From: an uncultured Streptococcus sp. | GTDB lineage: Bacteria > Bacillota > Bacilli > Lactobacillales > Streptococcaceae | Direction of reading: 5' to 3' | NCBI GenBank assembly: GCA_945864085.1 | Contig: CAMBAD010000014.1 | Span: 1 to 36,546 of the forward strand | Length of the DNA: 36,546 bases | Shown: in pieces, positions 17,893 to 25,409 of the stretch | Position numbering within the stretch: the stretch's first letter is position 1 | Layout of the letters: every line of letters starts with the position of its first letter | Position numbers and translations under genes: made by a program | The notes under the pieces: generated by a model | Told to the model about the DNA's origin: nothing | Databases searched by the model: none | What the model saw: the letters and a program-made list of their open reading frames with translations, nothing else

Positions 17893-19152
17893 TTATTCTT
17901 CAATCAACTGGATGTCCGCACCCAGTTCTGTTAACTTTTCAATAATGTTTGAATAACCACGCAGGATAAACTCAACATTGGTGATTTCTGTACGGCCTTC
18001 TGCCATCAAGCCAGCGATAACCATGGCAGCACCAGCACGCAAATCTGTCGCTTTGACAGATGTACCAACCAACTGATTTGGCCCCTCAAAGGCAATATGG
18101 TTGCTTCGAGTGGCAATGCTAGCACCCAAGTTCGCCAGTTCCTGCACATGACCGACACGCTTCTCATAGATGGTATCGGTTATCGTTCCACGCCCTTCCG
18201 TTCTCAACAAGAGAGGAGTAATGGGCTGCTGCAAATCCGTCGCAAAACCTGGATAAGGGGAGGTTTTGATACTAACGGACTTCAGCTTGTCTTGCTTCTC
18301 AACAAAAATGCTATCCTCTGAAATGGTCATGCGAACGCCCATTTCTTCTAGCTTGGCAATGTAACTCTCCAAATGCTCATAAAGAACATTGTCAATACGA
18401 ATCCCTTCACCAACAGCTGCCGCAAGGGCAATGTAGGTACCAGCTTCTATACGATCTGGAATGACCTGGTGGCGGGTTCCGCTCAGGCTATCAACCCCCT
18501 CAATGGTAATAATATCTGTTCCCGCCCCACGGATACGGGCACCCATATTGTTCAAAAGCGTTGCAACATCGATAATCTCAGGCTCACGCGCCGCATTTTC
18601 AATCACTGTGCGCCCCTCAGCCTTGACTGCGGCCAAAATGGTATTAATCGTTGCACCCACGCTGACAACATCCATAAAAATGTGAGCACCTTTGATACGC
18701 TGGCCCTGAGTGGACAAACGCATATTTTGCCCTTCAAAGGTCGTTTCTGCTCCCATTGCCGCAAAAGCTTTTAAATGCAAATCAATCGGGCGCGGTCCCA
18801 AATCACAGCCACCTGGCAGACCGACCACAGCCTGACCAAAACGACCAAGAAGAGAACCGTAAAAATAGTAGGAAGCGCGCAAACTATTGATTTTACCAAA
18901 TGGCATAGGCATATCCTGCACACTACGCGGATCAACCTCCAAGGTCTCACCATCACGCTTGACAGTCGCACCCATAGTTTCCATAATATCAATCAAACTA
19001 TCCACATCGGAGATAGCAGGCACGCCATCCAGCGTCACCACTCCATCCGCCAAAATAATGGCTGGAATCAACGCAACAACTGAATTTTTTGCACCACTGA
19101 CCGTCACAGCTCCCTTTAAGCTACGACCACCATTTATGACTATTTTTCTCAT
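17893..19152 (-). CDS. murA: UDP-N-acetylglucosamine 1-carboxyvinyltransferase
   Basis: 419 residues, family length. It transfers enolpyruvate from PEP to UDP-GlcNAc, the first committed step of peptidoglycan synthesis. The N-terminus [24 protein letters not shown] is typical. The active-site Cys is kept in [11 protein letters not shown] (about 115-119), so the enzyme should be fosfomycin-sensitive by this residue. The late [15 protein letters not shown] segment is also conserved. Streptococci usually carry two murA genes; this resembles the first copy as I remember it. First gene of the murA-GNAT-map-yihY unit; the upstream gap is largely a RUP-like element. Confidence 0.96.
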   Translation of the reverse strand: MRKIVINGGRSLKGAVTVSGAKNSVVALIPAIILADGVVTLDGVPAISDVDSLIDIMETMGATVKRDGETLEVDPRSVQDMPMPFGKINSLRASYYFYGSLLGRFGQAVVGLPGGCDLGPRPIDLHLKAFAAMGAETTFEGQNMRLSTQGQRIKGAHIFMDVVSVGATINTILAAVKAEGRTVIENAAREPEIIDVATLLNNMGARIRGAGTDIITIEGVDSLSGTRHQVIPDRIEAGTYIALAAAVGEGIRIDNVLYEHLESYIAKLEEMGVRMTISEDSIFVEKQDKLKSVSIKTSPYPGFATDLQQPITPLLLRTEGRGTITDTIYEKRVGHVQELANLGASIATRSNHIAFEGPNQLVGTSVKATDLRAGAAMVIAGLMAEGRTEITNVEFILRGYSNIIEKLTELGADIQLIEE

Positions 19153-19180
19153 ACTTACAATTCACTTTCTCTCTTTGCCT

Positions 19181-19384
19181 AATACTCTTCGAAAATCAAA
19201 AGCAGACGTTGTTGACTTGATTTGATGAGTGTAAAGCTCCTGTGGAGCTTTACAGCCTACTACCTGAAAATGCGAAAGTAGTAGGGTGCTATCTGCTCTT
19301 GGAGAAGCGAACTTCGTTCGCTCTATTTCCAACCTTCAAAGGTTCCCCAAACCTTTGAAGGTAGTCTGATTTTCATTGAGTATA
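19181..19384. mobile_element. RUP-like MITE copy C upstream of murA
   Basis: 204 bases with terminal repeats ATACTCTTCGAAAATCA (left) and ATACTCAATGAAAATCA (right, read inward), the classic RUP ends of pneumococcus. Internal palindromes: 19231-19253 (10+3+10), CCTACTA/TAGTAGG (19254-19285), 19306-19322 (7+3+7) and 19333-19361 (12+5+12). On the minus strand the last two are joined by GTTGGAAATAG. It fills most of the 375-base gap upstream of murA, so the murA promoter must lie within or beyond it; I cannot place it confidently. Confidence 0.75.
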
Positions 19385-19443
19385 AAAAGGCATACGTTTC
19401 ATTCTAACACAAATTCTTTGAAAAAGCTAGTTATTGGATGGAT

Positions 19444-19501
19444 AAAAGAAGGGAACAGGCTGCACCAAAAGCTATACTAGCTGGGGCAATCCCGTTCCCT
19501 C
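19444..19501 (-). terminator. Terminator after the flavodoxin-fold oxidoreductase gene
   Basis: GGGAAC...GTTCCC arms, extended by imperfect GGxTTGC/GCAxCC pairing, followed on the minus strand by TTCTTTTAT. Confidence 0.65.
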
Positions 19502-19527
19502 TATTCTTATTTCAACTATCTCCGACC

Positions 19528-20139
19528 TCAGTCTGCAAAGAGTAGGTCAATTCGCTCTTCTGCATCCCGAAGATAGGCTTCCAGTTCCTCTGGTGTCAAA
19601 TAGGGCACCCGACCATAAAATACATGGTCCAAAACTTGGGCGTCATTGCTATTGAAGAGCCAGTCAGAAGTCAGCAGCTTCATGGCTTGATCAATGGGAG
19701 TCAGACTTCCGTCCGCAGGCTGTGGCTGGCCAGTTGGAGTGAAAAAGAGTGCTTTCTTACTGGCAAACAACTTCCTCGGCTCGTCCGATTCAAAACTATA
19801 GGCAAATCCATGTTGGAAAACCCGATCGACATAGCCCTTCATAATCGCAGGCATGCCATTCCACCAGCTTGGAAAAATATAAACGAGAAGATCACTGGCT
19901 GCAATCAAGTCCATTTCCACCTGCACATCAGCTGGAAAATACTCAGCTTCCCTCACAAAGTGTCCATTTTCAATGTGAATGGTATCTGGCCCTCGCAGAA
20001 CAGGATCAAATCCTAATTCATACAAGTCTCGCAGAACCACATCGGCCCCATTTTTCCGCAGGGCATTTTGCACCCTAGCTACCAAAGAATAGGTAAAGCT
20101 TTCCTTCCTTGGATGGGCAAATACGATTAGTGCCTTCAT
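19528..20139 (-). CDS. Flavodoxin-fold NAD(P)H oxidoreductase (quinone reductase-like)
   Basis: 203 residues from the ATG at 20139. A GTG one codon upstream is an alternative; GGGAG sits 8 bases before the ATG. It begins MKALIVFAHPRKESFTYSL, the FMN/FAD phosphate loop of the Flavodoxin_2 family, and carries the family block FPSWWNGMPAIMKGYVDRVF (about 90-109) followed by a Gly-rich FFTPTGQPQPADG loop. Such enzymes reduce quinones, nitro- or azo-compounds using NAD(P)H. The real substrate is unknown. Located 19 bases behind metK in the same direction, so it may be reached by read-past from the metK promoter. Confidence 0.85.
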   Translation of the reverse strand: MKALIVFAHPRKESFTYSLVARVQNALRKNGADVVLRDLYELGFDPVLRGPDTIHIENGHFVREAEYFPADVQVEMDLIAASDLLVYIFPSWWNGMPAIMKGYVDRVFQHGFAYSFESDEPRKLFASKKALFFTPTGQPQPADGSLTPIDQAMKLLTSDWLFNSNDAQVLDHVFYGRVPYLTPEELEAYLRDAEERIDLLFAD

Positions 20140-20158
20140 CACTCCTACTCCCTCTGCC

Positions 20159-21349
20159 CTATTGCACAGCTGCCTTCAACGCCTCTACCTTGTCCAATTT
20201 TTCCCAAGGCAGATCAATGTCGGTCCGTCCCATGTGGCCATAGGCCGCAGTTTGTTTGTAAATCGGGCGTTTAAGGTCCAGCATTTGGATAATGCCTGCT
20301 GGCCGCAGGTCAAAAATCTGACGAACAGCTGCTTCAATCTTGCTCTCAGAGACCGTATTGGTGCCGAAGGTATCCACCCGTACGGATACTGGATGGGCCA
20401 CACCGATGGCGTAGGCCAGCTGCACTTCTGCCTTGCTGGCAAGACCAGCTGCCACGATATTTTTAGCGATATAACGAGCAGCATAGGAGGCCGAGCGGTC
20501 TACCTTGGTCGCATCCTTACCAGAAAAGGCACCGCCACCATGACGGGCATAGCCACCATAGGTATCGACGATAATCTTACGACCTGTCAAGCCCGAATCC
20601 CCTTGCGGGCCTCCGATGACGAAGCGACCGGTCGGATTGATGAAATACTTGGTTTTTTCATCCAAATATTCAGCAGAAATGACTGCCTTGACGACTTTTT
20701 CAATCACATCTTGATGAATTTGCTCATTGCTCACATCTGGATCATGCTGGGTTGAAATGACAATGGTGTCTACCCGAACAGGCTTGTTTTGCTCATCGTA
20801 TTCAACTGTCACCTGTGACTTAGCATCTGGACGCAGGTAGGAAATGGCGCCAGATTTGCGCAAATCAGCCAATTTTTTCACCAGCTTATGGGAAAGCGAG
20901 ATAGGCAAAGGCATGAGTTCAGGCGTTTCATCCACCGCAAAACCAAACATGAGTCCCTGGTCACCTGCACCAATCAAATCCAGCGGATCTTGACTGGCAT
21001 CCTCACGCGCCTCCAAGGCTTCATTGACCCCTTGGGCAATATCTGGCGATTGCTCCACCAATGACGGATGAACCCCGACAGATTCTGCCGCAAAACCGTA
21101 TTCGCCCTTGGTGTAGCCAATCTCCGCAATGGTATCGCGCACCACACGGTTAATGTCCACATAGGCTGTGGTTGAAATCTCTCCAAAAACATGGACGCTT
21201 CCGGTATAAACAGCCGTTTCAGCTGCCACATGGGCCTCAGGATCCTGGGCCAAAATGGCATCCAAAATCGCATCGGAAATCTGGTCCGCAATCTTATCCG
21301 GATGTCCCTCCGAAACCGACTCAGACGTGAAAAGTTTACGTTCTGACAT
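20159..21349 (-). CDS. metK: S-adenosylmethionine synthetase
   Basis: 396 residues from the ATG at 21349 (family length; a 30-residue in-frame extension runs through the riboswitch and is rejected). It makes SAM from methionine and ATP. Visible motifs: [18 protein letters not shown] near the N-terminus, [10 protein letters not shown] (about 115-124), and the P-loop-like region [20 protein letters not shown] (about 232-251). The Shine-Dalgarno GGGGGA lies inside the SMK-box riboswitch, which should block translation when SAM is plentiful. Confidence 0.97.
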   Translation of the reverse strand: MSERKLFTSESVSEGHPDKIADQISDAILDAILAQDPEAHVAAETAVYTGSVHVFGEISTTAYVDINRVVRDTIAEIGYTKGEYGFAAESVGVHPSLVEQSPDIAQGVNEALEAREDASQDPLDLIGAGDQGLMFGFAVDETPELMPLPISLSHKLVKKLADLRKSGAISYLRPDAKSQVTVEYDEQNKPVRVDTIVISTQHDPDVSNEQIHQDVIEKVVKAVISAEYLDEKTKYFINPTGRFVIGGPQGDSGLTGRKIIVDTYGGYARHGGGAFSGKDATKVDRSASYAARYIAKNIVAAGLASKAEVQLAYAIGVAHPVSVRVDTFGTNTVSESKIEAAVRQIFDLRPAGIIQMLDLKRPIYKQTAAYGHMGRTDIDLPWEKLDKVEALKAAVQ

Positions 21350-21355
21350 AAAAAT

Positions 21356-21505
21356 GTCCCCCTTAAAATAAATTGTTACCAAGGTTACAAAGCACCGACT
21401 GAAAGGAGTGATTGGAAAGCTGTCAAAGACATAGGGCAAAGCCAGGCTGCCTTGCAGGTCAAAACTTCCGCCTACCTATCACTCCTTCAGTCGCCTTTTC
21501 GGGAC
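21356..21505 (-). ncRNA. SMK-box (SAM-III) riboswitch with an enlarged arm
   Basis: On the minus strand: GTCCCGAAAAGG at the 5' end, TGCTTTGTAACC near the 3' end, then AAGGGGGAC containing the ribosome site. GTCCC pairs with GGGAC, as in the Enterococcus metK SMK box I recall. The central arm is much longer than the model: GCGACTGAAGGAGTGAT (21476-21493 region) pairs with ATCACTCCTTTCAGTCG, closed by a further 65-base loop region with CCTATGTC/GATAGG pairing. Total length is about 150 bases. The assignment is by motif order and by its position in front of metK. Confidence 0.9.
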
Positions 21506-21519
21506 TTAATAACTCCTCT

Positions 21520-21528
21520 ATTGTACCA
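21520..21528 (-). promoter_or_regulatory. Extended -10 promoter of metK
   Basis: Minus-strand TGGTACAAT about 15 bases upstream of the SMK box. No clear -35. Confidence 0.6.
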
Positions 21529-21570
21529 CAAGTTGGTAAGAAAAGAGGAAATCCTTACAATTTTTAGAAT

Positions 21571-21595
21571 AAGAAAAAGGACAATAAGGTCCTTC
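21571..21595 (-). terminator. Terminator after comEB
   Basis: AAGGAC (21577-21582) pairs with GTCCTT (21589-21594), followed on the minus strand by TTTTTC. It lies directly after the comEB stop. Confidence 0.75.
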
Positions 21596-21596
21596 T

Positions 21597-22064
21597 TTAA
21601 ATAAACTCCGCATCTGCAATGGCCTGTTTGACAACCTCTAAGGGCAGATGGACCAGCTCACATTCCTTTTCCTTGTAGAGGTATTGGGCATAGTCATCCA
21701 TACGGTAGGGGGTGATGTAGACCACCCGCTTGCAGCCTACCTGGAGCAACTGCTTGGAGCAGTTCAGGCAGGGAAAATGGGTCACATAGGCCGTAAAGCC
21801 CTTGGGAATGCCCCGTTCCGCCCCCTGTAAGATGGCATTGACCTCGGCATGCAGGGTTCTGGCGCAGTGGCCATCAATCATCAAACATTCCTGATCCAGA
21901 CAATGTTCTGTCCCCGAAACCGACCCATTGTACCCCGTCGCAATGACCTTGTTGTCCTTGACCAGGACAGCTCCCACCTTGGCCCGTTTACAGGTCGCCC
22001 GATTGGCAATCAAAAGCGCCTGCGCCCCAAAATACTCATCCCAAGCTAATCGTGTTGTTGACAT
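21597..22064 (-). CDS. comEB: dCMP deaminase family protein (ComEB-like)
   Basis: 155 residues. A zinc-dependent deaminase: the catalytic HAE motif is in TLHAEVNAIL (about 71-80) and the second zinc site is PCLNC (about 98-102). Substrate-side features NRATCKRAKVGAVLV and ATGYNG match dCMP deaminases, which convert dCMP to dUMP for thymidylate synthesis. The ComEB name comes from the B. subtilis competence operon; here there is no com operon next to it, so a role in pyrimidine metabolism is the safer reading. The start follows GAGGTGAGCC, and a TATAAT box lies at 22091-22096. Confidence 0.93.
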   Translation of the reverse strand: MSTTRLAWDEYFGAQALLIANRATCKRAKVGAVLVKDNKVIATGYNGSVSGTEHCLDQECLMIDGHCARTLHAEVNAILQGAERGIPKGFTAYVTHFPCLNCSKQLLQVGCKRVVYITPYRMDDYAQYLYKEKECELVHLPLEVVKQAIADAEFI

Positions 22065-22111
22065 GGCTCACCTCGTTTTCTTTTTTTACTATTATACTAT
22101 TTCTTTTGAGA

Positions 22112-22137
22112 GAAAAAAAGACTCAAAGAGCCTTTTC
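22112..22137 (-). terminator. Short terminator after the CBS-domain gene
   Basis: GGCTC-ttt-GAGTC (five pairs, one G-T), followed on the minus strand by seven T. Short, but in the right place between the CBS gene and comEB. Confidence 0.5.
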
Positions 22138-22174
22138 ATTAAACTACTTTTCCAACCCTATCCTCTTCTCCCCC

Positions 22175-22912
22175 TCACTCAATCTCTCGATAAATTTCTG
22201 CTAGATCGTAGCCGGTGATGATACCGGTCAGGTCTTGTGGGCTAATGAGTTTACAGTTGGGATGATTGCAGACCAGAACGGTGGTGACATTGGCTCGTTC
22301 AAACAGGGATACAAGCTGGTAAAGACTCGCTTCCTTATGGATTTTTACCACTTGATCGCGATCCTCCTCCAGAGCTAAAATATCCTTGAGCTGAACAGCT
22401 TTCAGGAGGTCTAAGATAGTATCGCCTTCTTCTAGGGTTTTGGCCAGCCAGTGAGCAATCCCATTTTCAGAAACCATGCCCAGATAGCCTGTTGGTGAAA
22501 AGATAGGAAACTGGGAATACCGCTTGTGATGGACAAGGCTCAGGGCCTGAGTCAATGGGTCTGTTTCCATGAAGCAGGTTGGTCTTGGAACTTGCTTAGC
22601 CGCAAGGTAGCTGATGATAGTCATAGGATCCTGATACTGGCTGATGACCTCTTCCAGTACACCAAGCAATTGTTCAGAGGGTTCCGCAACAGAAGTGAGG
22701 TTTTGACGGCGCTCATGAACCATGAGATTGCGCAGGTGTCGGGCAACATAGAGGTTATCCCAGTGACTGCGAACAGGATTGTGATGGGAAGCCTCCTTGG
22801 CCTTGCTTAACAGAGTGCCCATGTCCTCATACTGGTCATCCTTGATGCGGCACTCTTTCCTCAAAATCTTTTCCAATTCATTGAAAAGGAGCAAAAAGCG
22901 TTCTTCTCTCAT
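22175..22912 (-). CDS. CBS-domain protein with helical N-terminal extension
   Basis: 245 residues. Residues 1-95 are helical and charged, unlike a plain CBS protein. A CBS pair follows: the first from about 108 (CFMETDPLTQALSLVHHKRYSQFPIFSPTGYLGMVSENGI), the second from about 182 (QVVKIHKEASLYQLVSLFERANVTTVLVC). It ends in LTGIITGYDLAEIYREIE. CBS pairs bind adenine nucleotides, and some streptococcal and Bacillus ones bind cyclic-di-AMP; the ligand cannot be told here. It lies 13 bases behind the M42 peptidase and is probably co-transcribed with it. Confidence 0.8.
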   Translation of the reverse strand: MREERFLLLFNELEKILRKECRIKDDQYEDMGTLLSKAKEASHHNPVRSHWDNLYVARHLRNLMVHERRQNLTSVAEPSEQLLGVLEEVISQYQDPMTIISYLAAKQVPRPTCFMETDPLTQALSLVHHKRYSQFPIFSPTGYLGMVSENGIAHWLAKTLEEGDTILDLLKAVQLKDILALEEDRDQVVKIHKEASLYQLVSLFERANVTTVLVCNHPNCKLISPQDLTGIITGYDLAEIYREIE

Positions 22913-22925
22913 GGTATCTCACTTT

Positions 22926-23960
22926 CTAGTCAATCATGTCGGACTTGAGATAGACGTCTACCATCTTCTCCGTGGCAACAACCGAGTCGATATGGGTTCG
23001 CTCATACGAATGACTGGATTCAATGCCTGCTCCCAACAAAGCATGTTTGACATCTGCTCCAGCTCTCATAGCAGCAGAAGCATCCGAACCATAGTAGGGA
23101 TAAATGTCCAGTTTATGGGGAATGTCATGCTGGTTTGCTAGAGCGACCAAGTGTTGGCGAAGTTCGTAATGGTAAGGGCCAGAGCCATCCTTGACACAGA
23201 TAGAAACCGTGTATTCATCTGTCTGCTGGTCGTCTCCCATAGCTCCCATATCCACGGCCAAATATTCTACAACCTGCTCAGGTAGGCTAGAATTGGCTCC
23301 GTAGCCAATTTCTTCATTGTTTGAGAAGTAAAAATGCGTGGTATAGGGTAGGACAGCCCCCTCCTGCTGGTAGGTCTTGAGCAAGTGCATCAGGATAGCA
23401 GCTGACACCTTATCGTCCAAGTGGCGGCTCTTGATAAAACCGGTATCTGTAATGATGGTGCGAGGGTCAAATGAGATAAAATCACCAACTTCAATCCCCA
23501 AGGCGCGTGTTTCTTCTGCTGTTCTCACCTTCTCATCCAGTCGGATTTCCATATTGGTCTGGTTGCGCTCGGCTGTACTGGCATCTCGGTAGACATGGAC
23601 AGAGGTCTGATGCATGAGAATCGTCCCTGTGAAAATCTTGCCATTTTTAGCGCAGTGAATAAGACAGTTTTCGCCCTCAATAGAAGGGTAGCCAAATCCA
23701 CCCACCAAATCCATTTTGATTCGGCCGTCTGGTTTTATTGCCCGAACCATGGCACCCAGTGTGTCCAGGTGAGCAGTAACAATTCGGTGTTGGCGGTCAT
23801 TTTTCCCCTTAAGGGAAACCAGGATGCCTCCTTTGGGTGTTTTTATGGCCTCATAGCCCATGGCCTCTACTTCATTTTTGATGTAATCCATAATACCTGT
23901 GGTGAAGCCTGTCGGTGAAGGCGTTTGGGTCAAGGTCACAATGTAGTCAATCGTAGTCAT
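22926..23960 (-). CDS. M42-family metallo-aminopeptidase
   Basis: 344 residues. Dinuclear-metal peptidase of the glutamyl aminopeptidase/PepA type. Metal and catalytic segments: VTAHLDTLGAMVR (about 61-73), RHLDDKVSAAIL (about 179-190), NNEEIGYG (catalytic Glu pair, about 213-220), AVDMGAMGD (about 234-242) and the C-terminal ESSHSYERTHIDS His ligand (about 318). These enzymes form large oligomers that trim peptides in the cytosol. The ATG follows AGGAGGaatt; the promoter TGGTATAAT (23984-23992) is divergent from birA. Confidence 0.93.
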   Translation of the reverse strand: MTTIDYIVTLTQTPSPTGFTTGIMDYIKNEVEAMGYEAIKTPKGGILVSLKGKNDRQHRIVTAHLDTLGAMVRAIKPDGRIKMDLVGGFGYPSIEGENCLIHCAKNGKIFTGTILMHQTSVHVYRDASTAERNQTNMEIRLDEKVRTAEETRALGIEVGDFISFDPRTIITDTGFIKSRHLDDKVSAAILMHLLKTYQQEGAVLPYTTHFYFSNNEEIGYGANSSLPEQVVEYLAVDMGAMGDDQQTDEYTVSICVKDGSGPYHYELRQHLVALANQHDIPHKLDIYPYYGSDASAAMRAGADVKHALLGAGIESSHSYERTHIDSVVATEKMVDVYLKSDMID

Positions 23961-23983
23961 AATTCCTCCTTATTTCTCAGTTC

Positions 23984-24018
23984 ATTATACCACTTTTTAA
24001 CACTTTTTTTGCTATAAT
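23984..24018. promoter_or_regulatory. Divergent extended -10 promoters for the M42 peptidase gene and birA
   Basis: Minus-strand TGGTATAAT (23984-23992) serves the peptidase gene. Plus-strand TGCTATAAT (24010-24018) serves birA and ends only 6 bases before the birA ATG. The two -10 boxes are 23 bases apart, so two polymerases could not occupy both at once. Confidence 0.6.
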
Positions 24019-24024
24019 GAAGGT

Positions 24025-24969
24025 ATGAAAACCTATGAAAAAATTTATCTTCTTCTGGAAGAACGTGATGATTATATCAGCGGAGAAGACCTGGCACAGG
24101 AGTTGGGCATTTCTCGCACCTCCGTATGGAAGGCCATTCGTCAGCTGGAAATGCAGGGCCTAACCATCGAAGCGGCCCGCAACCGTGGTTACAAGTTAGT
24201 GGAAGGTGACTTGCTCTTGCCCGAATTGATTGCTCAGGACATCCAACTTCCCGTTCACCTCAAAGCAGATAGCGATTCTACCCAGCTAGATGCCAAGCAA
24301 GGAATTGAGCTGGGCCACACCAGTCCTGCCCTCTACCTGGCCCCCCATCAAAATAGGGCCAAAGGCCGATTTGGCAGACCATTTTACGCCTCCAAATCTG
24401 GCGGTATCTATATGTCGCTCCGCCTATCGCCTAATGTCCCCTTTCTGGAGTTCAAACCCTATACCATATTGGCTGCCGCAGCCGTCGTCAAAGCTATCCA
24501 GCAACTGACCGACCTAGATGTCCAAATCAAATGGGTCAATGACATCTATCTAGGCACCAAGAAAGTAGCCGGTATCCTGACAGAAGCCATCTCCTCCATG
24601 GAAACCCAGACCGTCACCGATGTGATTATCGGTATCGGAATCAATGTCCACATTGATGATTTCCCCCCAGAACTCAAACCAGCCGCAGGAAATCTCTTTG
24701 AAGACCAGCCGTCCCTTACGCGCAATCAGCTAATTACAGCCATCTGGCAAGCCTTCTTTGACACAGACGACAAAGAATTGATTCACCTCTACAAAGAAAA
24801 ATCACTTGTCGTTGGCCAACAAGTGAGCTTTGTAGAAAATCAGGTAGAATTTAGAGGAACAGCCATCGCTGTTACCGATACGGGCAATCTAGTCATCCAA
24901 CTAGACAATGGCAAGGCTAAAATGATCTCAAGCGGCGAAATCAGCCTTACTTCTTGGACTGACCATTAA
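24025..24969 (+). CDS. birA: Biotin--[acetyl-CoA carboxylase] ligase with HTH domain
   Basis: 314 residues. An N-terminal helix-turn-helix (about 1-60, EDLAQELGISRTSVWKAIRQLEMQG) precedes the catalytic domain with GRFGRPFYASKSGGIYMSLRL (about 114-134), KWVNDIYLGTKKVAGILTE (about 170-188) and a C-terminal SH3-like domain. It activates biotin and attaches it to the biotin carrier protein; with the HTH domain it can also repress biotin genes. The ATG at 24025 matches homologue starts and lies 6 bases after an extended -10 box, so the mRNA is predicted to be leaderless. It converges on and overlaps a small membrane-protein gene by 23 bases. Confidence 0.95.
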   Translation: MKTYEKIYLLLEERDDYISGEDLAQELGISRTSVWKAIRQLEMQGLTIEAARNRGYKLVEGDLLLPELIAQDIQLPVHLKADSDSTQLDAKQGIELGHTSPALYLAPHQNRAKGRFGRPFYASKSGGIYMSLRLSPNVPFLEFKPYTILAAAAVVKAIQQLTDLDVQIKWVNDIYLGTKKVAGILTEAISSMETQTVTDVIIGIGINVHIDDFPPELKPAAGNLFEDQPSLTRNQLITAIWQAFFDTDDKELIHLYKEKSLVVGQQVSFVENQVEFRGTAIAVTDTGNLVIQLDNGKAKMISSGEISLTSWTDH

Positions 24970-25135
24970 AAAGTCGAATGAACTTGGTCACCCTGTAGGC
25001 AAAATGAAGATTACGAAAAACGATGAAGGCATAGAGGCCTGCCATCAGAAAATCCCTCGCTAAAATCGAGACATTCATAAAATAAGTTGCTAAAATCGTG
25101 GTCACTGCCAACAAGAGAAAATGTGATCGTTTCAT
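24947..25135 (-). CDS. Small membrane protein (DUF3272-like)
   Basis: 62 residues. Two hydrophobic segments (about 5-20 and 26-42) between basic ends, with MKRSHFLLLAVTTILATYF and FLMAGLYAFIVFRNLHF. It resembles the DUF3272 family, which in streptococci often sits between birA and dnaX; the function is unknown. Its 3' end overlaps the birA 3' end by 23 bases in convergent orientation. No Shine-Dalgarno is visible before the ATG; an extended -10 TGCTATAAT lies 7 bases upstream, so it may be expressed as a leaderless mRNA. Confidence 0.75.
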   Translation of the reverse strand: MKRSHFLLLAVTTILATYFMNVSILARDFLMAGLYAFIVFRNLHFAYRVTKFIRLFNGQSKK

Positions 25136-25142
25136 AGAACAT

Positions 25143-25151
25143 ATTATAGCA
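25143..25151 (-). promoter_or_regulatory. Extended -10 promoter 7 bases before the DUF3272-like gene
   Basis: Minus-strand TGCTATAAT; the ATG is at 25135. The same TGn-TATAAT-then-ATG pattern is seen at birA, tex and the methionine sulfoxide reductase gene. Confidence 0.55.
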
Positions 25152-25178
25152 AAAAATCAGTCGACTGGCTGATTTTTA
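25150..25178 (+). terminator. Terminator downstream of birA
   Basis: AAAAATCAG (25152-25160) pairs with CTGATTTTT (25169-25177) on the plus strand. It lies across the upstream side of the opposing promoter of the small membrane-protein gene. Confidence 0.75.
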
Positions 25179-25281
25179 CTTTGCTTTCATTCAAAATTCC
25201 CTTCTAGCCTGATACCCAATGGCAAGAACAGACCTTTTGGGCTCAGTAACTAAAAAGCATCTACTTTTCCTCGTCTGCAAC

Positions 25282-25313
25282 AAAAACACCAACAGGAAAC
25301 CTGCTGGTGTTTT
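25282..25313 (-). terminator. Terminator after dnaX
   Basis: AAAACACCAaCAGG pairs with CCTGcTGGTGTTTT around an AAA loop; on the minus strand it is followed by a T run. Between it and the dnaX stop (25314-25409) there is only a small palindrome, CGGTCTTAAGACCG (25377-25390). Confidence 0.8.
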
Positions 25314-25409
25314 AAGGAGATTATGAAAAATATTTAGGATTGACTATAGTATACCCCAAACAGCTTGGCCTGCCATCGGTCTTAAGACCGATTCTGCAAA
25401 AAATCAGAT

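Noticed and set aside
21350..21439. N-terminal extension of MetK
   Set aside because: It would be translated from the SMK-box riboswitch; the ATG at 21349 has the ribosome site and gives the family length of 396.
25377..25390. CGGTCTTAAGACCG palindrome behind dnaX
   Set aside because: It is short, has no T run and no partner site elsewhere in the window; there is no evidence that it is an operator.
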